Source: Nocardia arthritidis (GTDB lineage: Bacteria; Actinomycetota; Actinomycetes; Mycobacteriales; Mycobacteriaceae). Taken from it: a stretch of 64,000 nucleotides of DNA. Where the stretch lies: positions 6,448,001-6,512,000 of the forward strand of contig NZ_CP046172.1 of assembly GCF_011801145.1 (NCBI RefSeq), given 5' to 3'. Numbering within the stretch: the first letter of the stretch is position 1; each line of letters begins with the position of its first letter. This document shows, in pieces, positions 8,838 through 17,002 of the stretch. A program made the position numbers and the translations under genes. The notes below the pieces were generated by a model. The model saw only the letters and a list, made by a program, of their open reading frames with translations. It was not told where the DNA came from and did no database searches.

Positions 8838-9266
8838 TCAATCATGGTGCACCGCAGCACAATCCGGACAGGTCCCGTAGAGGTCGAGCTGGTGGCTCAG
8901 GTCGGTGTAGCGGTATCGGTGCGCGACGTGTTCGGTGTGGTCCTCGAGCGCGTCGAGGGTGAATTGCTCTGCACGACCGCAGATTCGGCACAGTAGGTTG
9001 TGGTGGTGGCCGGTGGTGTCGTTCAGCCGGTAGAGCAATTCGCCGTCCTCGGCACGCTGGGTCTCGACCACCTGCTGCTCGGCGAACTGATGCAGGATGC
9101 GGTAGACGCTGGTCAGCCCGACCCGCACGGTGGCACGCAATTCGGCGTGCAATTGCTGGGCACTGCGGAAACGATCGGTGCGCCGCAACAGATCCAGCAA
9201 TGCGCGCTGCCGCGGCGTCGAGCGCCGGTGCCTGGGTTCAGGGGATCGAGTGTCCTGGGACGGCAT
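8838..9266 (-). CDS. zur: Fur-family regulator, probable zinc uptake regulator Zur
   Basis: A 142-residue Fur-family protein: an N-terminal winged helix (STPRQRALLDLL, SAQQLHAEL, VGLTSVYRIL), then HHHNLLCRICG with a CxxC zinc site, and a C-terminal CPDC pair. Its place as the last gene of a zinc ABC operon makes Zur much more likely than Fur. The ATG at 9266 lies 29 bp inside the end of the permease gene, indicating co-transcription and probably translational coupling; an in-frame start further upstream is possible but would overlap more. It probably represses the operon when zinc is replete. Confidence 0.88.
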   Translation of the reverse strand: MPSQDTRSPEPRHRRSTPRQRALLDLLRRTDRFRSAQQLHAELRATVRVGLTSVYRILHQFAEQQVVETQRAEDGELLYRLNDTTGHHHNLLCRICGRAEQFTLDALEDHTEHVAHRYRYTDLSHQLDLYGTCPDCAAVHHD

Positions 9267-10107
9267 GGGCTCCAACTCGGTATCGTCGGAATCGGTCGAA
9301 GAGGAGTGCGGCGAGGTAGCAGGACGCGGCGACGGCGGTAATGGTGAAACCGGCCGGAGCCGCCGGAATCGCATAGGAGAGCGTGACGCCCGCCCACACG
9401 GCCGCGGTGGCCAGCAGCGCGGATAGCCAGAATGCCGGCCATGGGCGATCGGTCAGGCGAGCGGCGGCGGCCGGTGGCGCGGCGAGCAGGCCGAGAACCA
9501 CTACCGCACCGACCAATTGGGTCGCCTCGGCGACGGTCGCGCCGACCAGGGCCAGAAACACCGCCCCCAGCAGCCGCACCGGAACACCCGCCGCCCGGGC
9601 CACCGCGGGATCGATGGTGGCGAACAGCAGCGGCCGCGCGATCCCCAGCAGCACCGCGACAGCCCCGAGCGCGATCAGCGCGGCCGACACCGCGGTCGAG
9701 GCGCTGATCCCGAAGATGCTGCCGAACAGCACATTTGCGTTCGCATTGCCGTTGCCGCCGCTGCGGTGGGTGGTGTAGTAGGTCAGGAACAGCACACCCA
9801 GACCCAGTGCCCAGGAGAAGAACGAGCCGATCGCCACATCGTCGACGCCGCCGCGCGCACCACCGAACCCGAGTATCAGTCCCGCGACCATCGTCGCGGC
9901 GAAAAGCCCTGCACGCGGATCGATTCCGGCCGCCAGCGCCACCATCGCGCCGGTGTAGGCGACATGGCCCAGTGCGTCTCCGGCGAAGACCTCGCCGCGC
10001 TGCACGACGAAGTAGCCCGCCAGCCCGCACAGGATAGCTACAGCGGTGCCCGCGATCAGCGCATGATCGATGAACGGGTGCGCCAGCATGGTGGTGACAG
10101 CGGTCAT
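9238..10107 (-). CDS. znuB: Zinc/manganese-type ABC transporter permease, second copy
   Basis: A 289-residue polytopic membrane protein of the ABC-3 family (ZnuB/MntB type) with about eight hydrophobic segments, including VAILCGLAGYFVVQRGEVF at the start and TQLVGAVVVLGLLAAPPAA in the C-terminal half. It overlaps the upstream permease gene by 4 bp and the zur start by 29 bp. With the paralogous permease it probably forms a heterodimeric channel served by the ATPase encoded upstream. Confidence 0.88.
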   Translation of the reverse strand: MTAVTTMLAHPFIDHALIAGTAVAILCGLAGYFVVQRGEVFAGDALGHVAYTGAMVALAAGIDPRAGLFAATMVAGLILGFGGARGGVDDVAIGSFFSWALGLGVLFLTYYTTHRSGGNGNANANVLFGSIFGISASTAVSAALIALGAVAVLLGIARPLLFATIDPAVARAAGVPVRLLGAVFLALVGATVAEATQLVGAVVVLGLLAAPPAAAARLTDRPWPAFWLSALLATAAVWAGVTLSYAIPAAPAGFTITAVAASCYLAALLFDRFRRYRVGAHAVPGHSIP

Positions 10108-11000
10108 GCCGTCACCTCCGCGCCCCGCCCGATGGATGGGGCCGCCGCCCACCGATCGAGCATTCGCCGCGCACCCGCGCACAGCAGGTAGCAGCCGAAA
10201 GCGAAAGTGCTGACCCAGAATCCGATCGGATACGGGGAGTAGTACGCGAAGGCCATACCCGCCCACGTCACGGCGAGCGCGATCCCGATCGCGGCCGCGA
10301 TGCCGATGCCCGGATGTCCGGTGAGCTGGTGCGCCGCGGCGGCCGGGGCCACCAGCAGTGCGAAGACCAGCAGGCTGCCGGTGACCTGACTGGTGCCCGC
10401 CGCCGCGACACCGAGCAGCAAGAGGAATACCGTCCCGACAAGCCGCACCGGAACCCCTTGCGCGGCAGCCGCTTCCGCATCGATCGAGGCCCACAGCAGC
10501 GGCCTGCCCAGCAGTACGAGCACCAGCACGCATGGCACGGCGGCGATGAGCAGCGTGGTGACCTGCGCGTCGGTGACACCGGCGATGGTTCCGAACAGCA
10601 GATTCGTCAGACCCGACAGGAAGCCCTTGTAGAGACTCACGAACAGCATCCCGGCCGCCAGCGCGAAGGCCTGTACGACGCCGATGACCGCCGACCGCTC
10701 ACCGCCGCGGGACCGGGTCGTGCCCGGCAGCGCCGCGATGACGAGGGCCGCGCCGACGCACGCCGCGAAATACCCCGCGCCGGTGGATAATCCGAGCCAG
10801 GTGGCCGCCGCGGCCCCCGGAAACCCGACCACCGCCATGGTGTGGCCGGCGAAACTTTCCCGGCGCAGCACCATGACCCAGCCGACGGCTCCGGCCACGA
10901 CCGCGACGATACTGCCCGCGCGCACCGCGTTCACCATGAACGGATAGGACAGCATGCCCTGCAGGTCCTGCGCCACATTCCAGGTGGCGACCGGGTTCAT
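10104..11000 (-). CDS. znuB: Zinc/manganese-type ABC transporter permease, first copy
   Basis: A 298-residue ABC-3 family membrane protein, paralogous to its downstream neighbour: VMVLRRESFAGHTMAVVGF matches the position of VVQRGEVFAGDALGHV there, and SQVTGSLLVFALLVAPAAA matches the C-terminal signature. Two different permeases in one operon are also seen in TroCD/MntCD-type systems. The start overlaps the stop of the ATPase gene by 4 bp. Confidence 0.88.
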   Translation of the reverse strand: MNPVATWNVAQDLQGMLSYPFMVNAVRAGSIVAVVAGAVGWVMVLRRESFAGHTMAVVGFPGAAAATWLGLSTGAGYFAACVGAALVIAALPGTTRSRGGERSAVIGVVQAFALAAGMLFVSLYKGFLSGLTNLLFGTIAGVTDAQVTTLLIAAVPCVLVLVLLGRPLLWASIDAEAAAAQGVPVRLVGTVFLLLLGVAAAGTSQVTGSLLVFALLVAPAAAAHQLTGHPGIGIAAAIGIALAVTWAGMAFAYYSPYPIGFWVSTFAFGCYLLCAGARRMLDRWAAAPSIGRGAEVTA

Positions 11001-11905
11001 CGCTCCTGCCTCGCAACGGGATTCGACAGATCGTGACCTGCCGGGACATCGGGTTGACCGACCACGACCAGACGGCCTGTGCTGTCGCGCAATACCTCGA
11101 TCGGGATGCCGTACAGCGCGCTGAGCCGCTCGCCGCTGATCACTTCCTCGGGCGGACCGCTCAAAACCGTTCCGCGCGCGACATATACGAGGCGGTCGAG
11201 GTAGGGCAGGATCGGGTTCACGTCATGGGCGACCATCAGCACCGTCACCCCTTCGCTGCGGCAGATGTCGCGAATCAGGGCGCTGATTCCGGCCTGGCTG
11301 GGTACGTCGAGGCTGTCCAGCGGTTCGTCGAGCAGCAGCAGGCGCGGGTGGCGGACCAGCGCCTGGGCGATCAGCAGTCGCTGCTGCTCGCCGCCGGAGC
11401 ACGCACCGATCGGCCGGTGGGCGTACGCACTCGCGCCGACCACTTCGATCACCTCGCGCAGGCGGCGCTGCTGAGCCCTGAATCGTTGCGGCGCAAGCAG
11501 TTTCGATAGCCAAGGAATCGGCGTGCCCCAGCGGGACCCGTCCAGACCCAGCCGCACGATGTCGATGCCGCGGATGCGCACGCTCGCGTCGAAGGCCCGC
11601 CGTTGCGGCAGATATCCGATACCGGCGTTGCGGCGGCCCGGCTTGCCGCCCAGCACCTCGACCGTGCCCGCCACCGTGGGCGTCAATCCGAGAATCGCCT
11701 TCAGCAGCGTGGATTTCCCGGCGCCGTTGGGACCGAGTACGGCGACGAACTGCCCGGGTTCCACCTCCAGGGACACCTCGGACCAGATTCGCTTGCCACC
11801 GACCACCGCCGCGGCCCCCCGCATACGGACCACGGAGGGGGGAGACGGGGCGGGCGGGAGGGCCGCGATCTCGTTCATCGCGACCCTCGTCTCCATGTCG
11901 GTCAT
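10997..11905 (-). CDS. znuC: Zinc ABC transporter ATP-binding protein
   Basis: A 302-residue ABC ATPase with Walker A GPNGAGKST, Q-loop LPQRR, signature CSGGEQQR, Walker B LLLLDEP and switch His in VAHDV. The C-terminal ~40 residues extend beyond a minimal ABC domain. It lies directly after the substrate-binding protein gene and overlaps the permease gene by 4 bp. It powers zinc (less likely manganese) import through the two permeases. Confidence 0.9.
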   Translation of the reverse strand: MTDMETRVAMNEIAALPPAPSPPSVVRMRGAAAVVGGKRIWSEVSLEVEPGQFVAVLGPNGAGKSTLLKAILGLTPTVAGTVEVLGGKPGRRNAGIGYLPQRRAFDASVRIRGIDIVRLGLDGSRWGTPIPWLSKLLAPQRFRAQQRRLREVIEVVGASAYAHRPIGACSGGEQQRLLIAQALVRHPRLLLLDEPLDSLDVPSQAGISALIRDICRSEGVTVLMVAHDVNPILPYLDRLVYVARGTVLSGPPEEVISGERLSALYGIPIEVLRDSTGRLVVVGQPDVPAGHDLSNPVARQER

Positions 11906-12838
11906 CTACTTGCCGGTCGCCCTGTGCAGCGCGTCCGCCAACGCCTGCAACTGGCCGGACTGCCAATCCTGGAAGGTCGCGTCGGCCGGGGCAAGGGTCT
12001 CGGTCACCGTGGAGACCTCGATACCCTGCTTCTTGGCCGCGTCCACCTGGGCTTGCACGTCCGGGGTGCTGTTCTGACTGTTGTAGACGTAGACCTTCAG
12101 CGCCTTGGTCGCGATCTGCTGATCGATGGCCGCCTTGTCGGCGGGCGAAGGATCCGTGCCCTCACTGATCGCCTTCAAGAACGATGCGGGAGTAATGAGG
12201 TTGAGCCCCAACGCATCCGACAGCGGCGAGAAGATCGACTCGCTCGCGCCGACCGGGGTGCCCGCGTACTTGGTCTTGATATCGGAGATCAGACCCTTGT
12301 ACTTGGCGAGCGCGGTGCCGACGAATTTGCCGCGCTGATCGTCGAAGTACGCGGCGTCGGCCGGATCGGCCTTCTTGTAGTCGGCGGTGATCGCGTCGAC
12401 GATCTTGGCGACCGCATCGGGCGAGTACCACTGGTGCGGATTCCCGTCATCGGGCACACCGAGCTGTTTGCCGACGGTGAGCTCGAGCCGATCCTTGCCC
12501 GGATTGGCCGCCAGCAACTTGTCCGCCCACGCGTCGTAGCCGATTCCATTGCCGATGAACACCTTCGCACCCGCCACCGTGCGCGCATCGGCCGGCGACG
12601 GCTCGTAATCGTGTGGATCGGTCGCCGGATTGGCGATGATGCTGGTCTCGTGCACCTTGTCACCGCCCAACTGGGCCGCGATGCTGCCCCAGGCGTTGAT
12701 CGTCGCCACCACCTCGAGCTTGCCGCCCGAGGACTCCGGCGAGTTGGACGACGTGCTGCACGCCGTCACCCCCGCTACCAGTGCCGACGCGCACACCGCC
12801 GCCACCATCACGCGCTTACCGAAAACCGAACCAGCCAT
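11906..12838 (-). CDS. znuA: Zinc ABC transporter substrate-binding lipoprotein
   Basis: A 310-residue protein with an N-terminal signal ending in a lipobox (LVAGVTACS), so it is membrane-anchored outside the cell. Metal-site pattern of the cluster 9 (TroA/ZnuA) binding proteins: ATDPHDYEP and GNPHQWYSP supply His ligands, and SPADARTVAGAKVFIGNG is typical of the family. There is no long His-rich loop. First gene of the znuA-C-B-B-zur operon, with a Zur-type box just upstream. Confidence 0.9.
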   Translation of the reverse strand: MAGSVFGKRVMVAAVCASALVAGVTACSTSSNSPESSGGKLEVVATINAWGSIAAQLGGDKVHETSIIANPATDPHDYEPSPADARTVAGAKVFIGNGIGYDAWADKLLAANPGKDRLELTVGKQLGVPDDGNPHQWYSPDAVAKIVDAITADYKKADPADAAYFDDQRGKFVGTALAKYKGLISDIKTKYAGTPVGASESIFSPLSDALGLNLITPASFLKAISEGTDPSPADKAAIDQQIATKALKVYVYNSQNSTPDVQAQVDAAKKQGIEVSTVTETLAPADATFQDWQSGQLQALADALHRATGK

Positions 12839-12865
12839 CCTGCAACCCTCATCGGATCTTGAAAC

Positions 12866-12880
12866 TGAAAACCATTTCTA
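12866..12880 (-). promoter_or_regulatory. Candidate Zur box upstream of znuA
   Basis: TGAAAACCATTTCTA (+ strand) lies 28 bp before the znuA start and matches the actinobacterial Zur palindrome TGAAAATGATTTTCA at 11 of 15 positions by eye. Position and neighbour (zur in the same operon) support it; binding has not been shown. Confidence 0.65.
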
Positions 12881-12943
12881 TCAAGGTAACAGGCCGGCCG
12901 CTGGCATACCAGTCGAGAATCCACACCGGCGTCGACGAAGACC

Positions 12944-13765
12944 TCACGCCCGATAGTGATTGAGCCGGTAGTGCCCGAACCGCTGGCGGAATATCAGGCT
13001 GGCCGCCCGCAGGCCGATACGCTGCGGCAATGGCATCCGGTCGCGCATACGGGCCGGTAACCGGGACAGATCGCCCGATGCCAGCAGTCGCCAGCCGGGT
13101 GCCCAGCCTTCGACCTCCGCAGGATCGTCACAGGCCCAACGCATTCGAGCCGACACCTTTCCGAGGGCGTCGTGATTGTCCTGATGATCGATCATCCAGC
13201 GGCCGGTCGTATCCATCGCGAGGTCCGCGCCGCGGAAGTTCTCCGCGATGAGCGTGAGAGCGCGCCGGACCTGAGCCTCCTCCAGATAGACGAGCACCCC
13301 CTCCGAGATGAAGAAGTACGGCCCCGGAAGGGTTTTCACCGGTTCGATCCAGCTGTCGTCCAAGACCGACGCCGCGAGCATGCGCCGCCGATCGGATTCG
13401 GCGAAGAACTCCGAGCGCAGCGCCATGGCATCGGGCAGGTCGAGATCGACCCAGTGCAGGCGGCCGTTGTCGACCCGCTCGAACCGTGTGTTCAGCCCGG
13501 CCCCGATCTCGACAACCGTGCCATCGGGGTGCCGCTCCAGGAAATCGAGCACCCACGCGTCGATGATGCTGGTGCGCAACACGGTTCCGAACAGACTGCG
13601 CCCACCGTCGAATCGGCCGAAGTCGTAATCGATGGCCCGGACCATCTCCACGGCCTTGGGATCGCGCAGAATCGGACGCGACTTGCCGGTCTCGACAGCC
13701 CTGCCATAGAGCGGAATGAGCAACGTTTCCTGAACCTCGCCCAGCCGTGCGGCATCGATCGCCAT
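12944..13765 (-). CDS. LCM-type class I SAM methyltransferase
   Basis: A 273-residue member of the leucine carboxyl methyltransferase / polyketide O-methyltransferase superfamily: PILRDPKAVEMV, a long helix, TVVEIGAGLNTRFER (motif I), WVDLDLPDAMALR (motif II) and YFFISEGVLVYL. The acceptor is unknown. It is a monocistronic gene convergent with nothing obvious and next to the zinc operon; the inverted repeat in its leader contains a sequence resembling the Zur box, so zinc-dependent expression is possible. RBS AAGGAG lies before the ATG. Confidence 0.82.
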   Translation of the reverse strand: MAIDAARLGEVQETLLIPLYGRAVETGKSRPILRDPKAVEMVRAIDYDFGRFDGGRSLFGTVLRTSIIDAWVLDFLERHPDGTVVEIGAGLNTRFERVDNGRLHWVDLDLPDAMALRSEFFAESDRRRMLAASVLDDSWIEPVKTLPGPYFFISEGVLVYLEEAQVRRALTLIAENFRGADLAMDTTGRWMIDHQDNHDALGKVSARMRWACDDPAEVEGWAPGWRLLASGDLSRLPARMRDRMPLPQRIGLRAASLIFRQRFGHYRLNHYRA

Positions 13766-13774
13766 ACCCGAACT

Positions 13775-13801
13775 CCTTATTGGTATACATTTTCAATAAG
13801 G
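13775..13801 (-). promoter_or_regulatory. Inverted repeat and Zur-like half site before the LCM methyltransferase gene
   Basis: Arms CCTTATTG and CAATAAGG flank an 11-bp spacer just upstream of the start; the right edge overlaps the ribosome site. On the minus strand TGAAAATGTATACCA (13781-13795) matches the Zur palindrome at 11 of 15 positions, with the first half perfect. Probable operator, either Zur or another repressor. Confidence 0.5.
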
Positions 13802-14015
13802 GTACTCGACGAAACACCCGCCGCGACAAGGCTTTTTATGGCGAAGGTCGCGCCGTCAGGATACGGAGGCGCCGCACACAACGCGCCGAACCCGGTAAGC
13901 ACACGAGTGCCCTCGACGTATGTCCTTGCCGCACTTGTGGTTCTCGGCATCGCCTCGCACAGACCCTGGCGCACGCGGTCAGGTCATCCGATAGCCGCGC
14001 TCATGGCGGTCGACC

Positions 14016-14618
14016 TCAGGGGCGGTGTGTGCGGAGACCGTCGACGAGGATCGATAGCAATCGCGGTCCGCGCGCGTCGATTTCGCCGTCATCCAGCCGC
14101 GACAGCCAGCTGATGAGCACGATGACGTCGCGGGCTTCGACATCGGCGCGGACTTCGCCTGCCGAACGGCCTGCGGCCAGCAGCAATTCCACGGCCGCAC
14201 CGATGGGACCGAGGCTGTGGGCGGCGAGGTCATGCCATGTCGCGGCCTCGACGGCGGCGAACACGTCGCGTTTAACCCGGGCGTAGGCGGCCACTCGATC
14301 GAACCACGCCGCCAACGCATCCACGGGCTGATGGGTTGCCGACAGGTGCCGAGCCGCGGCGACCAGCTCGTCCACTTCCCGGCGGTACACCTCGGCGAGA
14401 AGGTCCTCGCGGGTCGGGAAGTGCCGATACAGCGTGCCCTGTCCGATACCGCAGGCTTTCGCCACGGCGTTGAGCTTCAGTTCTCCCGGCTCGCGCACGA
14501 GTTCGCGCGCTACCTCCAGGATCCGTTCGCGGTTGCGTTGTGCGTCCACACGTCGTGTGCCGCCGCCCTTGACAGAAGCGGACACGTGTCCGCTAGTGTC
14601 GTCGAGGTAATCGGACAT
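14016..14618 (-). CDS. TetR-family repressor
   Basis: A 200-residue TetR regulator: the N-terminal DNA-binding domain contains NRERILEVARELV, LNAVAKACGIGQGTLYRHFPTR and EDLLAEVY; the C-terminal ligand domain is variable. It is transcribed away from the SDR gene, which it probably represses. The listed ATG overlaps a dyad; a GTG start 23 codons downstream would clear both dyads from the coding region, so the true start is uncertain. Confidence 0.85.
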   Translation of the reverse strand: MSDYLDDTSGHVSASVKGGGTRRVDAQRNRERILEVARELVREPGELKLNAVAKACGIGQGTLYRHFPTREDLLAEVYRREVDELVAAARHLSATHQPVDALAAWFDRVAAYARVKRDVFAAVEAATWHDLAAHSLGPIGAAVELLLAAGRSAGEVRADVEARDVIVLISWLSRLDDGEIDARGPRLLSILVDGLRTHRP

Positions 14619-14624
14619 ATGTCC
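14578..14624. promoter_or_regulatory. Two TetR-type operator dyads
   Basis: A perfect 16-bp palindrome GCGGACACGTGTCCGC (14578-14593) and GGACATATGTCC (14613-14624) share the core GGACAnnTGTCC, with centres 33 bp apart, between the divergent tetR and SDR genes. They are the likely binding sites of the TetR protein, controlling both genes. Confidence 0.65.
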
Positions 14625-14644
14625 ACTTTAGACGGAGGATCCTC

Positions 14645-15385
14645 ATGGCCATCCACGGCAAGGTCGTCGCCATCACCGGCGCCAGCAGCGGAATCGGTGA
14701 AGCGACAGCTCGTCATCTCGCATCACTGGGCGCCGCCGTCGTTCTCGGCGCCCGCCGCACCGACCGGCTGGACCGCCTGGTGGCCGACATCGAGACCGCC
14801 GGTGGTGCGGCGGTCGCCCTACGGGTGGACGTCACCGATCCCGCCGACCTCCAGTCGCTGGTCGCCCTCGCCGTCGAACGCTTCGGACGACTGGACGTCT
14901 TGGTGAGCAACGCCGGGATCAGCAAGATCGGCCCCGTCGCGGATCTGGACGTCGCGGGCTGGTCGGCGATGGTCGAGGTGAACCTCAAAGGGGTCCTGCA
15001 CGGAATCGCCGCGGCCCTACCGGTATTCCACCATCAGGGCAGCGGCCACCTCGTCACCGTCATCTCCACCTCCGGCCTGAAAATTGTTCCCACACAAGCG
15101 GTCTACGCCGGCACGAAGAACGCGGTCCGCACCCTGTTGGAGGGCTTGCGCCAAGAAAGCACCGACGGAGTTCTGCGCACCACATCCATCTCCCCCGGCT
15201 ACGTCCGAACCGAACTCATCGACAACGCGATCGACGATCCAGCCGCACGCGAACAAGCCAGACAGAACATGACCGACCTCGGCATCGACCCCACCGCGGT
15301 CGCCCGAGCAATCACCTTCGCCATCGACCAACCCGACGACGTCGAAATAGGCGACCTAACCATCCGACCAACTCGACAGGGCTGA
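14645..15385 (+). CDS. Short-chain dehydrogenase/reductase
   Basis: A 246-residue classical SDR: the cofactor motif TGASSGIG near residue 11, NAG at VLVSNAGISK, catalytic Ser in ISTSG, and Tyr/Lys in YAGTKNAV. The Arg-rich loop GARRTDR after beta-2 favours NADP(H). The start follows RBS GGAGG. It is divergent from the TetR gene, so substrate-induced oxidation or reduction of a small molecule is likely; the substrate is unknown. Confidence 0.88.
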   Translation: MAIHGKVVAITGASSGIGEATARHLASLGAAVVLGARRTDRLDRLVADIETAGGAAVALRVDVTDPADLQSLVALAVERFGRLDVLVSNAGISKIGPVADLDVAGWSAMVEVNLKGVLHGIAAALPVFHHQGSGHLVTVISTSGLKIVPTQAVYAGTKNAVRTLLEGLRQESTDGVLRTTSISPGYVRTELIDNAIDDPAAREQARQNMTDLGIDPTAVARAITFAIDQPDDVEIGDLTIRPTRQG

Positions 15386-15669
15386 GCAACTCGCACATCG
15401 ACCACTCGGCCAAACCCTTTGGGCCGCAGCCACCGTCGGCATTCGAGAACATGACGGCAACACGCCACCAGGATTCGCGAACAATTGACACCACACTTCG
15501 CGGACAGAGCCACAGGACATGAGCGCTAGAGAGGCGGTCCCAACGCCCCACAACCCGAACCCCTCAACAGGTGACGTCACCGCACAAGATGACCACCGCG
15601 TCGGGGGTCCGGGGGCACGCCCCCGGCCGGGGGCGTGGGGGCTTGGCCCCACAAAACACGACGATGATC
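15386..15669. other. Intergenic stretch with a 22-bp GC palindrome
   Basis: No convincing gene. At 15616-15637 there is a perfect palindrome with arms CACGCCCCCGG and CCGGGGGCGTG, followed by GGGGGCTTGGCCCC. It may be a dispersed repeat or a terminator after the SDR gene. Confidence 0.4.
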
Positions 15670-15710
15670 GAAAAACGGCGAAGGCGTGCCCGCCGAGCAG
15701 ACACGCCTTC
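15670..15710 (-). terminator. Rho-independent terminator of tRNA-Val(CAC)
   Basis: On the minus strand a 9-bp stem GAAGGCGTG/CACGCCTTC is followed by GCCG and a run of five T, directly downstream of the tRNA gene. Confidence 0.75.
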
Positions 15711-15717
15711 GATCGAG

Positions 15718-15789
15718 TGGTCCCAGCTGGGATCGAACCAGCGACCTTCCGCGTGTGAGGCGGACGCTCTCCCGCTGAGCTATGAGACC
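15718..15789 (-). tRNA. tRNA-Val (CAC)
   Basis: A 72-nt cloverleaf on the minus strand: acceptor GGTCTCA/TGGGACC, D arm AGCTCAGCGGGAG, anticodon CAC in CCTCACACGCGG, T arm GGTTCGATCC. CCA is not encoded. Confidence 0.93.
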
Positions 15790-16130
15790 TGAAGTTCGCC
15801 CGGTTGAGCGGGCGATTCGTTGGGCTGCGGGGCCCTTCGAACGAGATGGAACATTAGCACGGGCTACCCCCGGTTCACCAAATCGCCACCCGGGTAGGGA
15901 TGTATCCGGTGGTCGTCGAAGTTGGATCACATCGGTTGCGCAGGAAGCGCAGGGGTCGGCTGCGTCCCCGCATGGCCCACAAACACCCGCAGCCACACCC
16001 GCCACCGCCGTCACTTTCGCAACCCTGCGGATTTCCCCCGTTCTACCAGCGGATTTGTACCTTTCACCGGGCGTCGGCTAATGTTCTGTCTCGCACCACG
16101 GAGGGCAGCCAAGCCCCCGGGGAGCGAAAT
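15790..16130. other. Intergenic region between divergent tRNA genes
   Basis: About 340 bp that should hold the promoters of tRNA-Val(CAC) and of the Gly-Cys-Val tRNA group. No open frame here resembles a protein, and no strong dyad was seen. Confidence 0.4.
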
Positions 16131-16203
16131 GCGGATGTAGCGCAGCTGGTAGCGCATCACCTTGCCAAGGTGAGGGTCGCGGGTTCGAATCCCGTCATCC
16201 GCT
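16131..16203 (+). tRNA. tRNA-Gly (GCC)
   Basis: A 73-nt cloverleaf: acceptor GCGGATG/CATCCGC, anticodon GCC in ACCTTGCCAAGGT, T arm GGGTTCGAATCCC. First of three tandem tRNA genes. Confidence 0.93.
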
Positions 16204-16246
16204 CGAGAGGTAGGGTTTGGCACTAATACGCCGTCCCCCTTTGCGC

Positions 16247-16317
16247 GGTGGAGTGGCCGAGTGGTGAGGCAACGGCCTGCAAAGCCGTGCACACGGGTTC
16301 GATTCCCGTCTCCACCT
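16247..16317 (+). tRNA. tRNA-Cys (GCA)
   Basis: A 71-nt cloverleaf: acceptor GGTGGAG/CTCCACC, anticodon GCA in GGCCTGCAAAGCC, T arm GGGTTCGATTCCC. It lies one base from the following tRNA-Val. Confidence 0.93.
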
Positions 16318-16318
16318 C

Positions 16319-16393
16319 GCGCGATTAGCTCAGCGGGAGAGCGCTTCCCTGACACGGAAGAGGTCACTGGTTCAATCCCAGTATCGCGCACCA
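16319..16393 (+). tRNA. tRNA-Val (GAC), attachment site of the mobile element
   Basis: A cloverleaf with acceptor GCGCGAT/ATCGCGC, anticodon GAC in CCCTGACACGG, T arm CTGGTTCAATCCCAG and an encoded CCA. Its last 31 bases (T arm to CCA) are part of the 33-bp repeat that bounds the integrated element, so integration leaves the tRNA intact. Confidence 0.94.
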
Positions 16394-16395
16394 CC
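16363..16395 (+). repeat. attL core, 33-bp direct repeat
   Basis: Identical over 33 bp to 40939-40971; it covers the tRNA-Val T arm, acceptor 3' strand, CCA and two further bases. The bases on both sides differ from the right copy, which defines the crossover core. Confidence 0.92.
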
Positions 16396-16407
16396 TTTGG
16401 TGCAGGT

Positions 16408-16431
16408 CAGGCCCGGTTTTCACCGGGCCTG
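16408..16431 (+). terminator. Terminator hairpin downstream of tRNA-Val, inside the element
   Basis: A 9-bp stem CAGGCCCGG/CCGGGCCTG with a 6-nt loop, followed by ATTTCGTTT. It replaces the native tRNA terminator, which integration moved to the right end (40972-40998). Confidence 0.65.
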
Positions 16432-16440
16432 ATTTCGTTT

Positions 16441-16460
16441 GTGCCCAACGCGTGCCCAAT
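16441..16460 (+). promoter_or_regulatory. Integrase arm-type sites, left end
   Basis: GTGCCCAAC (16441-16449) and GTGCCCAAT (16452-16460) are 11 bp apart. The same 9-mer recurs three times near the right att site, the expected distribution for arm-binding sites of a tyrosine integrase. Confidence 0.6.
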
Positions 16461-16612
16461 AGTTGATCACTTTCGGCACTGCCGATGCTGCACACGGAAG
16501 TTGGCGAGTCTGCCGGATTGCAGTCCTGCACCCATCAAACGAGGCCTATTGCGCACCGATGAGATGTAATGTCCGACAACGTGTCTCACAGGCATGAGAG
16601 TCCGTCAGCGGG

Positions 16613-16990
16613 ATGGGTCCGGTCTTCAGCAACTCCTGGTTGGCGGCCAGCAAACCGCGTGCGATGATCGAAAGCGTGTTCGAATACTGGTGTGAGGCGG
16701 AGTCGGCGTCGTTCCGCCGCGTCGTGGACCCGCCGCGCCCGGTCTGGGTCAACCTTGGGGTCGCGATCCCGACCCACGGCGCGTTCCGCGCCGACGCGGT
16801 GTCCATGCGTGTACGCAGCGACGCCCTGCACCTCGCCGGGTCGGTGCCCGGTCTGCTGTACGCGTGGGCTCGATGCACCGATGGTTCCTGGCTCGGGCTG
16901 GTGCAGTTCAGCGTCTCGACACGAAACAAGCGAGGACGCATCGAAACACGGCAATGGTGTTCGGGCAAGGCATTGACCGTGATGCCATAA
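16613..16990 (+). CDS. Hypothetical protein (125 aa)
   Basis: Not recognised. The translation has a natural composition with mixed hydrophobic strands (VWVNLGVAIP, PGLLYAWARC, SWLGLVQFSV) and ends RQWCSGKALTVMP, suggesting a small beta-rich domain. An ATG at 16664 is an alternative start. It is the first gene inside the left att site and the only one there on the + strand. Confidence 0.5.
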   Translation: MGPVFSNSWLAASKPRAMIESVFEYWCEAESASFRRVVDPPRPVWVNLGVAIPTHGAFRADAVSMRVRSDALHLAGSVPGLLYAWARCTDGSWLGLVQFSVSTRNKRGRIETRQWCSGKALTVMP

Positions 16991-17002
16991 CAGGTGCCGC
17001 TT

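Noticed and set aside
15601..15650. GC palindrome as an insertion-sequence end
   Set aside because: No transposase or matching inverted end nearby; better seen as a terminator or dispersed repeat.
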